Shown here in pieces: positions 6,005-14,832 of a DNA stretch of 39,892 bases (position 1 is the first letter of the stretch; each line of letters opens with the position of its first letter). The stretch covers positions 1 through 39,892 of IMG/VR virus record IMGVR_UViG_3300021168_000056; one strand, 5' to 3'. The notes under the pieces were generated by a model. It saw only the letters and a program-made list of their open reading frames with translations, was not told the origin of the DNA and did not search any database. This stretch comes from a virus. Made by a program: the position numbers and the translations under genes.

Positions 6005-7186
6005 ATGAGTATTACAACAACAGGTAATTTGGGACCACTGATTCTTCAGTCCCTTGCTCCTGCGATGTTGTACGTACCAACTCCGACAATGAACTATAAA
6101 TGTGTGTAGTTTTAAAACCGTCGCTGATTGACTCGGAAGCCCGATGGGGTGACGAGGGGCAAGTTTAAATACAGCCTGAACGACTGAGCGCGATGGACGC
6201 AATTAGCGTATGCAACAGTCTGAACCGTGACAATATATGAAATCACGGAAGGATCTCCGAAGAGTGATCCTCGCTTACAGTATATCGTAAGTCATAAAAG
6301 TAACAGAAAGATTACAGTTTGTGATAAAGTTTCAATGCCAGCGAATGGTGGTACTACATGTCGCTTTATGCGCCCACGCGCATTACAGCCTCCAACTATC
6401 CAGTTGGGGAATTCAGGGATTGATCCCCCAGCACAAATCCCACAGCGTGACATTATTGATGCGCAAATGTCTTTCTTCGGTACTGGTTGCGTTATTAACG
6501 AACAAGTTATTTTGCAGGACCAAGAAGGAGTATTAGCTTGGGTGTCAGAACGTCTAGCTGTCTCCATGAGACAAGCTGAAGATTTGATTCTACGCGATTA
6601 TATTGTATCAGCTGCATCACCAATTAATGCTGGTGGTGGATCTAATGCAGACAACCCAACTAACCTTGGAATGTCAGACTTTAGTTTAGTTGCTACAACT
6701 TTAGACACAAATAACGCTTATAAATTTATGAGCGGTATCGAAGGTATGGATCGTTTTGGTACAGGTCCTGTACGTTCAGCATATTTTATGTTGAGCTCTA
6801 CAGAACTACAAAGTGATTTCGATGGATTAGTTGGTTCCGGCTTCCTTAGCCAATGGAATTACCCAAATAATGCTTCAGCGTTGCAATCCGAATATGGTTC
6901 TGCATTCAATATTAGAGTGCTTACCAGTTCTGAGGCTCCTGTTGCTCGCGGTGCATCTGCTAATGGTCAAGACGTATATTACAATACAGTTCTTGGTAAA
7001 CAAGCAATCACGCACATCAATCAAGACGGTTATTCAATGAACTTGATTTACCGTGACCCATACTATAGTGGTATGTTGGCCCAAAACGCTACTCTAGCTG
7101 TGAAGTTTGCACAAGCGCAAGCAATAACACAGGATACAGCTATTAGAAACCTTTTGAGCACTCGTTTGAGTGGCATCGTAATTTAA
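6005..7186 (+). CDS. Major capsid protein, split gene (exons 6005-6097 and 6281-7186)
   Basis: Exon 1 (31 codons) starts at ATG 6005 after GAGG and ends in Met-Asn-Tyr; unspliced reading hits TAG at 6107. Exon 2 (301 codons) starts at 6281. The splice keeps frame and gives a 332-aa protein whose junction is Met-Asn-Tyr-Tyr-Ile-Val. The sequence has features of the P22 gp5/N4-gp56 capsid group: N-terminal Leu-Ala-Pro-Ala-Met-Leu-Tyr, Lys-Ile-Thr-Val...Pro-Ala-Asn-Gly-Gly-Thr-Thr-Cys-Arg-Phe, and a later Glu-Asp-Leu-Ile-Leu-Arg-Asp block. It would form the HK97-fold shell. Position after the scaffold supports this. The open frame alone would be miscalled as starting at GTG 6227 inside the intron. 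The exon boundaries are my inference from the intron fold. Confidence 0.85.
6098..6280 (+). ncRNA. Group I intron (183 nt, no ORF) in the capsid gene
   Basis: The core helices can be assigned by eye. P1 pairs exon GAACTAT (6091-6097) with IGS GTAGTTT (6106-6112), with the hallmark U-G pair at the splice site. P3 is CCGTCG 6118-6123 with CGATGG 6191-6196; P4 is CTCG 6132-6135 with CGAG 6153-6156; P5 is CCC/GGG inside it. P6 is GGGC 6157-6160 with GCCT 6174-6177; P7 is GACTG 6182-6186 with CAGTC 6216-6220; P8 is ACGC/GCGT 6197-6209; J8/7 is ATGCAA. P9 is CCGTGA/TCACGG 6225-6248 and P9.1 is AGGATC/GATCCT 6250-6271. P10 is TATAT 6281-6285 with ATGTG 6100-6104. Omega-G is 6280, and splicing there restores the capsid frame. 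It is very short for this class (Azoarcus tRNA-Ile intron is about 205 nt). Confidence 0.88.
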
Positions 7187-7197
7187 GGAGGTATCAT

Positions 7198-8370
7198 ATG
7201 GCTGAATATTCAAGAATAGCGAAGGGACATTTTACATCAACTGGTAATGCTCAGGCAGTTAATTTGCCTTTTCAACCTGATCGTGTAGAAATGATCAACT
7301 ATACACTAGCTGCTGCTGGCGCTGCTGCAAGTAAAATTATTACTGCAAAATGGGATGTTTCAATGGGTCAAGGAGTTGCTTTAGCTGAAGGTTACACTTC
7401 AGGATCGGCTCTTGTTTGGGACGTTGTAGCTTCTGGTGGTATTAGCACATTTGCTGCGGGTTTGTCTTTACAATATGGCCCATTAGTATTACTTGGTACC
7501 ACTGGTGGTGCTGGTATAGCTAAAACAAGTGCTACTGTATTGACAGTGACTACTGCTGCTGCTCACGGATTACAACCAGGAAACTGGGTGGTATTCCAAA
7601 ACCTGTATGAAACATCAACTACAGGTATGCAACAGATTGCTGGTATCCCATTTGAAGTTCTTACTGCTCCAACAACCACAACATTTACAATTGGTTGGGT
7701 AGGTAACTCTTCTAATTTAACTGTTATTGATACATCTGCTACAGGTAGCGTTGCTGGAACATTAGGATTTAGACAAATTCTATATCCTGTTTTATATGCT
7801 CCAGGTTGGTCAGTACCTTGGTCTATTTCACAAACAAATGGTGTTGTTACTGTAAAAACTACAGCAGCATGTAATTTTGTGGTTGGTCAAGAAATTGCAT
7901 TTAGAATTCCATCTCCTTGGGGAGCTGGTCAGTTAAATGAACTTGCAAGTCCATTAATTCCTTCATTCCCACAATATTTTTACGTAACTTCAGTTGATAC
8001 CACAAACAATTGCAGTTTTACGTTCAACTATTCTGGACCTTTGACAGCATTTAATGTAAACCAAACGTTTGCTTCATTCCCTGGATTGAAGTTCCCAATT
8101 GTGTTTGCAGCGGGTGATATCAATAGTGGTGGAGTTCCATATTCAGGTGGGAATCTATATCCTTCTCCAATCATTTTTGGAGAAAATATACTAGGTTCTG
8201 CTCCTACCATCAATGGACCTGCAATACAAGGTGCTTTCGTCAATAATACAAGCCAAGGCTTCATTATTGGTGCTGGTGCTGGTACTGCTATTTCTAGTGG
8301 TGTTCTAGTTGGTGCGAATACAAACGTTATATACTGGGTAGCATATCTATCGGATTATGCTGTAAACTAG
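7198..8370 (+). CDS. Virion protein downstream of capsid (decoration or head-fibre-like)
   Basis: A 390-aa protein with AGGAGG 7 nt before ATG, the strongest ribosome site of the head operon, implying high expression. It is rich in Ala, Gly, Thr and Ser and predicted all-beta. Residues about 115-165 match the beta module often labelled FCCH-like in phage tail proteins (Val-Leu-Thr-Val-Thr...Ala-His-Gly-Leu...Gly-Asn-Trp-Val). The C-terminal third shares Gln-Leu-Asn-Glu and Gly-Asp-Ile-Asn-Ser-Gly with the next gene, so the two are partial paralogues. A surface decoration protein or head fibre is likely. It ends before a hairpin terminator. Confidence 0.7.
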   Translation: MAEYSRIAKGHFTSTGNAQAVNLPFQPDRVEMINYTLAAAGAAASKIITAKWDVSMGQGVALAEGYTSGSALVWDVVASGGISTFAAGLSLQYGPLVLLGTTGGAGIAKTSATVLTVTTAAAHGLQPGNWVVFQNLYETSTTGMQQIAGIPFEVLTAPTTTTFTIGWVGNSSNLTVIDTSATGSVAGTLGFRQILYPVLYAPGWSVPWSISQTNGVVTVKTTAACNFVVGQEIAFRIPSPWGAGQLNELASPLIPSFPQYFYVTSVDTTNNCSFTFNYSGPLTAFNVNQTFASFPGLKFPIVFAAGDINSGGVPYSGGNLYPSPIIFGENILGSAPTINGPAIQGAFVNNTSQGFIIGAGAGTAISSGVLVGANTNVIYWVAYLSDYAVN

Positions 8371-8394
8371 TATTAAATATTGTATTATGCATTT

Positions 8395-8418
8395 GGAGAG
8401 AGTGTTACCGCTCTCTCC
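8395..8418 (+). terminator. Hairpin after the capsid/decoration pair
   Basis: A perfect 8-bp stem GGAGAGAG/CTCTCTCC with loop TGTTACCG, 25 nt after the 7198 gene stop. The downstream sequence TTAACATA lacks a long T-run, so it may attenuate rather than fully stop, reducing transcription into minor structural genes. Confidence 0.6.
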
Positions 8419-8435
8419 TTAACATAGGTGAATAT

Positions 8436-8858
8436 ATGATGCCTCCATTAGTAACAGGTCCAATTCCTCCTTACAACAATCCTCCTATTGAGCCACAGTT
8501 TTTTCAGCCATCCGTATTTTATATTTCAAATATTTCCTTAGGATCTACAACTACTGTGACTACAACGTCTGATAATAATTATGTAATAGGACAACTCGTG
8601 CGATTAATTGTCCCAAAAAGTTCTGGGTCTTTTCAGTTAAATGAACAGTTGGGATATGTGATCGATATACCTGCTGCAAATCAGGTTGTTTTAGACATAA
8701 ATTCAAAAAATTCTGACTCATTTATTTCAACAGCTTTACCAAAGCAACCTACTATAAATGCAGTAGGAGATATTAATAGCGGGGCAATCAATGCTTCTGG
8801 TAATATGCAAGTAAAAACTTTAATACTAGGTAGTTTCATCAACATCTCACCCTTATAG
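8436..8858 (+). CDS. Small virion protein paralogous to the 7198 product
   Basis: A 140-aa beta-rich protein. Ser-Phe-Gln-Leu-Asn-Glu (about residues 68-73) and Val-Gly-Asp-Ile-Asn-Ser-Gly (about 110-116) align with the C-terminal third of the preceding protein, with the same spacing of hydrophobic strands. It probably arose by partial duplication. The N-terminus is Pro-rich. Likely a minor decoration or fibre component. Confidence 0.65.
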   Translation: MMPPLVTGPIPPYNNPPIEPQFFQPSVFYISNISLGSTTTVTTTSDNNYVIGQLVRLIVPKSSGSFQLNEQLGYVIDIPAANQVVLDINSKNSDSFISTALPKQPTINAVGDINSGAINASGNMQVKTLILGSFINISPL

Positions 8859-8865
8859 GTTTGGT

Positions 8866-9459
8866 ATGACAACAGATATAAAAAAACCAAAAGTCTCCAC
8901 ATCAATGGCTCAACAAGAAATTGATAAAGTTGAGCAACAATTTGAAAGTTTTGATAAGAATGTTAAAGAATTAACTTTAGATAGGATGAACTCGGCTCCT
9001 AAAGAAGATTCGGAACCTCAAACAAAACTATCTCAATCAGAAATTGAAAAAAGTAAAGATATTTATTTGAAACCAACGACATATATCCCATCTAAAGAAA
9101 AATTTAATGAAAAATTTAGGGATGATTACAATTTTTCATGCGAATATGTGAATTTTATTCCTGAACACAAAGAAGCTCAAGGTGATGTTATTGAATGTTG
9201 GTCAAAACCATATCCAGGAATGCCAGCTAATTTTTGGAAAATTCCTACAGGAAAACCAGTGTGGGGACCAAGATATTTAGCAGAACAACTTTCAGGATGC
9301 AAATATCACCGTCTTAAAATGAACCAAACTATTTCCACTGGTGCTAACATTGGAGGCCAATACTTTGGAGCCATGGCAGTAGATACCGTGATTCAACGTT
9401 TGGATGCAATACCTGTGTCAAATAGAAAATCAATTTTTATGGGAAGTCGTAGTTTCTAA
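8866..9459 (+). CDS. Hypothetical virion-region protein
   Basis: A 197-aa protein starting 7 nt after the previous stop. The first 90 residues are charged and helical, with a Gln/Glu coiled-coil-like stretch. The second half is globular with many aromatics (Trp-Ser-Lys-Pro-Tyr-Pro-Gly-Met-Pro, Trp-Gly-Pro-Arg-Tyr-Leu-Ala-Glu-Gln-Leu). No enzyme motif is visible. Its place just before the head-tail adaptor suggests an assembly or connector role; unproven. Confidence 0.7.
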   Translation: MTTDIKKPKVSTSMAQQEIDKVEQQFESFDKNVKELTLDRMNSAPKEDSEPQTKLSQSEIEKSKDIYLKPTTYIPSKEKFNEKFRDDYNFSCEYVNFIPEHKEAQGDVIECWSKPYPGMPANFWKIPTGKPVWGPRYLAEQLSGCKYHRLKMNQTISTGANIGGQYFGAMAVDTVIQRLDAIPVSNRKSIFMGSRSF

Positions 9460-9473
9460 TAAAGGATAAATAA

Positions 9474-10700
9474 ATGAATTTCTTAAGAGATATCATTACA
9501 TACGTCCGTAGGCTTATAAAAAGTCCATCAAATACATCAATAAGTGATGCATTGATTATCGATTACATTAATCGATTTTGGATTATGGATGTCGATGCAG
9601 AAATTCAATTATTTGATTTAAAAACAAAATATCAATTTCAGACAGCTCCAGGGATTGATCGATACAATATGCCACTTTACAATATTCAAACTGAAGGTGG
9701 TACGCAAGGTGTTGGGATGTATCCCGTATATCAAGGTTTTTTGGGACCAGCTTTTGTAGATGGAATACAAGTACCTTTTGATACACAAGAAAATAATTTC
9801 TTTAATATCTGGCCAAATGTCGTACAACAACAAACTGTTGTAGGCGTTGGAAATGGTAGTATTGGTCCATATACATTAGCTTTTCCTATTGTCCCTCAAA
9901 ATCCAATACCTATTAATCCACCGGTTCAATACATCCTTAGGGGACACGTTGATCTTACGGGTATCATTTCAACCGGAGTCAATGTTGACCCTCCTTTAGG
10001 AACAGATCTTCCAAAAAATGGACTGGTAAACGTTATACCAAGTACCAGTATACTTCCTTCTGTTTATTTTACATCAACTGCAGCTGATGGAACTAATATC
10101 ATTGTACAAGATAGTGGTGTATTTCTTCCTGGCAATCGAAACTATGGACTGCTAATGTCTCCAGGTTCTGCTGCCTATGGATATTCTTCATTATTTAATG
10201 GTGGTTTACTTCTCACCCCATACACTATCACTCAAAATACTATAAATTATTTCACTGGAATAGCTCAAAACGTTTACTTTCCTTCTGTTATTCCTAATGG
10301 AGTAGATATAAATGGCCAATGTTTCTTTTTTCAGTCCGGATTACCTAGAGCAATCTTATTCTATAATAATACATTAACATTTAGATCACCCCCAGATACG
10401 CAATATCTCGTTCAGTTGGAAGCTTATTTAAGTCCGGCAGCATTTTTTAACACAGAACAAGCAATTCAATTTGCGTATATGTCGGAATATATCTCTCTTG
10501 GAGCTGCTAGGAAGATTATGTCTGATACAGGTGATCTGGAGCAATTACAGACATATGAGTCTCGCTTTAAAGAGCAAAGGGCATTAGTTTGGAAACGAAG
10601 TCAGCGTCAATGGACTTCTACCAGAACTCAAACAATTTATTCACAAGGAATAAATCAAGGTCAAAGTGGATTTAATAACATAGGTGGATCAACGATATGA
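9474..10700 (+). CDS. Head-tail adaptor / tail accessory factor (gp4-like)
   Basis: A 408-aa protein. The N-terminal 70 residues carry the pattern typical of podovirus adaptor proteins: Ser-Asp-x-Leu-Ile-x-Asp-Tyr-Ile-Asn-Arg-Phe, a Phe-Asp-Leu-Lys-Thr-x-Tyr strand and Pro-Gly-x-Asp-x-Tyr-x-Met-Pro. A beta-rich insertion occupies the middle, and a helical C-terminus (Gly-Ala-Arg-Lys-Ile...Leu-Glu-Gln-Leu) follows. Such proteins dock under the portal ring and hold packaged DNA. It overlaps the next gene by 4 nt (ATGA), consistent with coupled expression. Family assignment is from pattern and position. Confidence 0.65.
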   Translation: MNFLRDIITYVRRLIKSPSNTSISDALIIDYINRFWIMDVDAEIQLFDLKTKYQFQTAPGIDRYNMPLYNIQTEGGTQGVGMYPVYQGFLGPAFVDGIQVPFDTQENNFFNIWPNVVQQQTVVGVGNGSIGPYTLAFPIVPQNPIPINPPVQYILRGHVDLTGIISTGVNVDPPLGTDLPKNGLVNVIPSTSILPSVYFTSTAADGTNIIVQDSGVFLPGNRNYGLLMSPGSAAYGYSSLFNGGLLLTPYTITQNTINYFTGIAQNVYFPSVIPNGVDINGQCFFFQSGLPRAILFYNNTLTFRSPPDTQYLVQLEAYLSPAAFFNTEQAIQFAYMSEYISLGAARKIMSDTGDLEQLQTYESRFKEQRALVWKRSQRQWTSTRTQTIYSQGINQGQSGFNNIGGSTI

Positions 10701-11296
10701 CAAATTTTGATTACAATAGAGATATTCCAAACGGTCCAAATAATCCATCAAATGACCAACCTTTGATGAAAATAAATACAAATTCTACTGATGATCTTAT
10801 TGCGGTTGATCACATCTCATTTGGTACTAATAACGGTGGATACCATACTGTAGTTCATCTCTCTCCTTTTTCAACAACTGCTACAAATCCACCTGATAAC
10901 GAACCTGTATCAGCACCAACCCCAGTCTTAGGAATTGGAGAACTTTTCTGTGCAGAAATAAATGATGGGTTTGATGTTGATACTGCTCTGTTTTTTCAAT
11001 CAGGAAAAGGAAAAGTTTCTCAATTAACAAGTAATTTAGTTCCATCAATAGTTTCTAATGGATATACGTTTTTACCAGGCGGTCTTATCCTTCAGTGGGC
11101 AACAGCAACAGCTACTAGTCCTGCTAATACTGTTACATTTCCTGTCGCTTTTAAGGTTGCTTGTTTTTCTGTAACTATTTCCCAAAATAGTGGGATAGGT
11201 CCGGTTACAATAAGTTCAATATCAAATATAAATTTTAAAGCAGATTCAGGTGTACCAGGTTCAATTACCATTAGATATATGGCAATAGGTGTTTAA
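10697..11296 (+). CDS. Tail-associated structural protein
   Basis: A 199-aa, mainly beta protein overlapping both neighbours (ATGA upstream, 1-nt TAATG downstream), so the three are a tight tail block. The N-terminal part (Asn-Ser-Thr-Asp-Asp-Leu-Ile-Ala-Val-Asp-His-Ile) resembles small tail or fibre components and the C-terminal half is a run of Thr/Ser/Ala-rich strands. No catalytic motif. Probably part of the tail hub or a fibre attachment protein. Confidence 0.65.
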   Translation: MTNFDYNRDIPNGPNNPSNDQPLMKINTNSTDDLIAVDHISFGTNNGGYHTVVHLSPFSTTATNPPDNEPVSAPTPVLGIGELFCAEINDGFDVDTALFFQSGKGKVSQLTSNLVPSIVSNGYTFLPGGLILQWATATATSPANTVTFPVAFKVACFSVTISQNSGIGPVTISSISNINFKADSGVPGSITIRYMAIGV

Positions 11297-14200
11297 TGGG
11301 AGAAAAAATCGTCATTGGCCCTATAAATCATGGTTTAAGAAATGATCGTACTGCGTTTGTGATAGATAATGATTCTTTTCCTACACTGATAAATGCATAC
11401 CAATGGAGAGGAAGGGTAAAAAGAAAGCGTGGAACTTCTTTATTAAATCGTCTTAAAAGATTTTTTAATTCCTCCTCTGCATCTTATAATTCTGGTTCAG
11501 CAACAATCACTTTAGATGGTTCAGGAAATGGAAATATTTTAACTGGGTTTTCACTTCAGGCAAATGGAAATATTGTTCCTGGAAGTGTCACAATATTTGA
11601 TACTGTTTCTTTTATAACTTATACTGATCCTCTATTGGATGGAACTCTTAGTCCAAGTGGAAGTATAAATTATGCTACCGGAGCTATTACAATATTGGCA
11701 GCAGCTGGGCATACTGTAGCAGCTGTTTTTAATTATTATCCAAATCTTCCTGTAATGGGTTTGGAAGAATTAATATTAGAAGGTCAACAATTCCCCGGTA
11801 CCTTGGCGTTTGATACCACCTATTCTTATAATATTCAAACCGCCTTTTCTTATGGGATTTATGACGTAAGTTTTTATAAAAATCCACCAACAGGAACTTA
11901 CCTCGGTTACGTCCAAAAAACCACACCAACACCAACATCTTGGAATGGACAAGATTATCAACAATTTTGGACTACAAACTATCAAGGAGCTCTTTGGGCT
12001 ACAAATGGAATAACCGTTCCGTTTACCACAACTAATATAGGAATGCAATTTAAGCCTATAATCACTGTTGATAATATCACAACTGGACCACCTGCTTTAG
12101 CTGATTTAACTATAACAGCTCATGGTTTAGTGGTTGGGGATTTTGTTTTCATTAATGAAGTTGTAACTACTACTGGAATAAATTTTCAAACAGGTTATGT
12201 TATTGTTGTAGTTAATGCTAATAAAGTCACTGTTGAATTTCCGAATGCAACAATTAATACTAATGGAACAGGTGGAATAGCTCAATACCTTACTAGCCGA
12301 TCAGATATTACAAAGGACTGTCTAAGGTTTTATGACGGAGATCCAACAAGTGGAAATGCAACGACTCCTATTTTAAATGGAACTAAAGGTTGGGTAAATT
12401 TTTGTCCCCCTCTTTCTCAAGGTGCTTTTTCAATTGCTGATAGGCCAGCGAAAAAATGGTATTTAGTTGGCGCGAGAATGATTCTTCCCTTTAAGGATAG
12501 ACTTCTTTTCTTTGGACCTGTTATTCAATCTTCTTCCGGTACTGATCAAACATATCTTCAAGATACTGTAATTTACAGTCAGAATGGTACACCATATTAT
12601 ACGGCATCTTATACGAACACACCTTCAGCAACAGTTGATACTCCTACATCTGCAACGAATGTGTTCTCCCCTATATTAGTTCCTGTAAATCAAACTGCAA
12701 CATCTCCTGCGTATTTTGAAGATCAGACAGGTTTTGGAGGATTTATATCCGCTGGTGTAGATCAAGCTATTAATACTGCTGCTGCTAATGAAGATGTCAT
12801 TATTGTTGGATTTGACAGGTTGCAAACAAAGTTTGTATATACTGGTAACGACATTGTCCCTTTTCTTTTCTACATAATAAATTCAGAATTAGGTTCTAGG
12901 AGCACATTTTCTTCTATAATTATGGACCAAGGTGTGTTGACGAAAGGAAGTCGTGGATATGTGATTACAAGTCAGGTCGGAACACAAAGAATAGATTTAG
13001 AGATTCCTGATCAAGTCTTTCAAGTCAATTTAACTAATAATGGAACAGAAAGAGTTTGCTCTCAAAGAGATTATATAAATGAATGGGTTTATTTTACATA
13101 TCCTAGTAACCAAGTAAGCTATAAATTTCCAAATCAATCACTACAGTTTAATTATAGAGATAATTCTTGGGCAATCTTTAATGAATCTTACACAACTTAT
13201 GGATCTTTTAGACGTCAATCTGGTTTTATTTGGTCTACTGTAGGAACCGTTTATCCAACATGGATTTCATGGACTGAGCCATGGGATGCTGGTACTTCTA
13301 CATTATTTCAACCAGAAGTCATTGCAGGTAATCAACAAGGATTCGTTTTGTTTCGAGATGAAGGAACAAACGAGGGAAATTCTTTATATATAAGAAGTAT
13401 ATCCGGAAGTACCGTAACATCTCCAAATCACAATCTTAATGAAGGAGATTTCATTATTATCAGTGGTGTTTTGGGAACATTGTCTACTCAACTTAATGAT
13501 AAAATATTTTCAGTAGGTGTAACAACCGACAATACATTTAAATTAAACCCATCTATAGCATCCGGAACATATCTTGGTGGTGGGGTAATAAAAAGAATGT
13601 ATATCCCATTTATTCAAACGAAACAATTTCCTGTTGCTTGGGAAATGGCAAGAAAAACAAGACTTGGTCCGCAACAATATTTATTTACGACAACAGCAGA
13701 TGCTCAAATTCAATTGTTGATATTTTTAAGCCAAAACTCAAGCAGTCCATATAACACGGGTTCAATAGTTCCCAGCAATATTCCTCCTCCAATAAATAAT
13801 TCATTAATTTATGGTACAACTCTTTTCACGTGTCCTGAAAGTACAAATTTAGGGTTAACCCCAGCTAATGCAAATTTACAAACTCCAACTGCTGATCAAC
13901 AAGCTCAGTTGTGGCATAGAATGAATACAAGTCTTATTGGGGATACGGTCCAAATTGGATTTACAATGTCAAAAGACCAAATGAGAGAGCTAGATGTCTC
14001 TGTTTCGTTTCCAATTACAGGAGCCACTCAATCTAATCCATGTGTATTAACTTGTGCAGGAGAATTCGGCGAAGGACAGTTAATAGCTATTTCTGGTGTG
14101 GTAGGAATGACTCAATTGAATGGTCAAACATATGATGTTGTTACTTCCGATGCAACTACAGTAACAATAAATGTAGACTCATCTACATTTACTCCATACA

Positions 14201-14304
14201 TATCTGGTGGAATAGCAACACTTCTTTATTTGCCTAATCAGTTTGCTGAAATTGAATTGCATTCAATAATTTTAGACGTAAACCCATCACAGTTACTTGT
14301 ATGA
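11296..14304 (+). CDS. Large tail nozzle-like protein (gp10/tubular B-like) with FCCH-type beta modules
   Basis: At 1002 aa this is the largest gene. The N-terminus (Asn-His-Gly-Leu-Arg-Asn-Asp-Arg...Tyr-Gln-Trp-Arg-Gly-Arg-Val-Lys-Arg-Lys-Arg-Gly) resembles the opening of podovirus nozzle proteins, where an Arg/Gly-rich loop follows a short strand. The body is beta-propeller-like, rich in Asn, Thr and Phe. Three modules of the Ala-His-Gly-Leu / Ile-Ser-Gly-Val-x-Gly type, commonly tagged FCCH-like, occur near residues 270, 710 and 915. The role would be the tail tube closing the portal channel. The name FCCH does not imply ubiquitin chemistry. Start overlaps the upstream stop by 1 nt. Confidence 0.68.
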   Translation: MGEKIVIGPINHGLRNDRTAFVIDNDSFPTLINAYQWRGRVKRKRGTSLLNRLKRFFNSSSASYNSGSATITLDGSGNGNILTGFSLQANGNIVPGSVTIFDTVSFITYTDPLLDGTLSPSGSINYATGAITILAAAGHTVAAVFNYYPNLPVMGLEELILEGQQFPGTLAFDTTYSYNIQTAFSYGIYDVSFYKNPPTGTYLGYVQKTTPTPTSWNGQDYQQFWTTNYQGALWATNGITVPFTTTNIGMQFKPIITVDNITTGPPALADLTITAHGLVVGDFVFINEVVTTTGINFQTGYVIVVVNANKVTVEFPNATINTNGTGGIAQYLTSRSDITKDCLRFYDGDPTSGNATTPILNGTKGWVNFCPPLSQGAFSIADRPAKKWYLVGARMILPFKDRLLFFGPVIQSSSGTDQTYLQDTVIYSQNGTPYYTASYTNTPSATVDTPTSATNVFSPILVPVNQTATSPAYFEDQTGFGGFISAGVDQAINTAAANEDVIIVGFDRLQTKFVYTGNDIVPFLFYIINSELGSRSTFSSIIMDQGVLTKGSRGYVITSQVGTQRIDLEIPDQVFQVNLTNNGTERVCSQRDYINEWVYFTYPSNQVSYKFPNQSLQFNYRDNSWAIFNESYTTYGSFRRQSGFIWSTVGTVYPTWISWTEPWDAGTSTLFQPEVIAGNQQGFVLFRDEGTNEGNSLYIRSISGSTVTSPNHNLNEGDFIIISGVLGTLSTQLNDKIFSVGVTTDNTFKLNPSIASGTYLGGGVIKRMYIPFIQTKQFPVAWEMARKTRLGPQQYLFTTTADAQIQLLIFLSQNSSSPYNTGSIVPSNIPPPINNSLIYGTTLFTCPESTNLGLTPANANLQTPTADQQAQLWHRMNTSLIGDTVQIGFTMSKDQMRELDVSVSFPITGATQSNPCVLTCAGEFGEGQLIAISGVVGMTQLNGQTYDVVTSDATTVTINVDSSTFTPYISGGIATLLYLPNQFAEIELHSIILDVNPSQLLV

Positions 14305-14792
14305 GTACTAATGTTGTCAATCAAATGCCATACCTTAGAACTTCCAGGAGTTTTCCGGAAGAATCTCACATGCTTACGGTTGAAATTAGCAAAAGTTATA
14401 TAGACATCGCCACTGCTGTAAATACAAGGACAATCGGAATATTTCCGGTAACAAGACCCGCTATTACCGGTGAAAGTTGGTTTTTGCTAAATAATCAAAG
14501 ACAACAATCATTTAGACAGGTTTATACTTTTACAACCACAGCAGATATACCTGTAGGGTTTAAAATATCAACGATTTCTGAATTTAGTAAATTCCAAGGA
14601 TTATTCCTTAGTGGAACATCCTGGTTTGGATTAATTCCAGCAACCACTGTTGCGATTGCTGGTCAAATAACATTTTATGTTGCTGTAGATGGAACCTCTA
14701 CCACTACAGACTTAATTAAATTTGTCGTAGGTGCTGGAGCTCCTGCTCTTAATTCTGGTAAAATTGTTTTAGAATGGTTATCTAGGCCATAA
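14301..14792 (+). CDS. Tail structural protein
   Basis: A 163-aa beta-rich protein whose ATG overlaps the previous stop (ATGA). It contains Arg-Thr-Ser-Arg-Ser-Phe-Pro near the start and a Arg-Gln-Val-Tyr-Thr-Phe-Thr-Thr strand block. Compact and without membrane segments. Position between the nozzle-like and ejection-like genes suggests a tail needle hub or fibre adaptor. Function unknown. Confidence 0.65.
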   Translation: MSTNVVNQMPYLRTSRSFPEESHMLTVEISKSYIDIATAVNTRTIGIFPVTRPAITGESWFLLNNQRQQSFRQVYTFTTTADIPVGFKISTISEFSKFQGLFLSGTSWFGLIPATTVAIAGQITFYVAVDGTSTTTDLIKFVVGAGAPALNSGKIVLEWLSRP

Positions 14793-14832
14793 ATTATATT
14801 TTATGTATATTTGAGTAAAAGGAAGGTGATTT

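Noticed and set aside
5999-6202. Minus-strand open frame across exon 1 and the intron
   Set aside because: It is antisense to the capsid exon and structured intron, has no ribosome site and no recognisable protein features.
6227-7186. Capsid gene starting at GTG 6227
   Set aside because: The first 18 codons lie inside intron helices P9 and P9.1. The real N-terminus is exon 1 at 6005.
7198-14304. FCCH-like (ubiquitin-activating E1) domains in virion proteins as partners of the E3-like protein
   Set aside because: These beta modules are common in phage tail proteins and only share a domain label with E1. No adenylation or catalytic Cys region is present, so a phage ubiquitin cascade is not supported.
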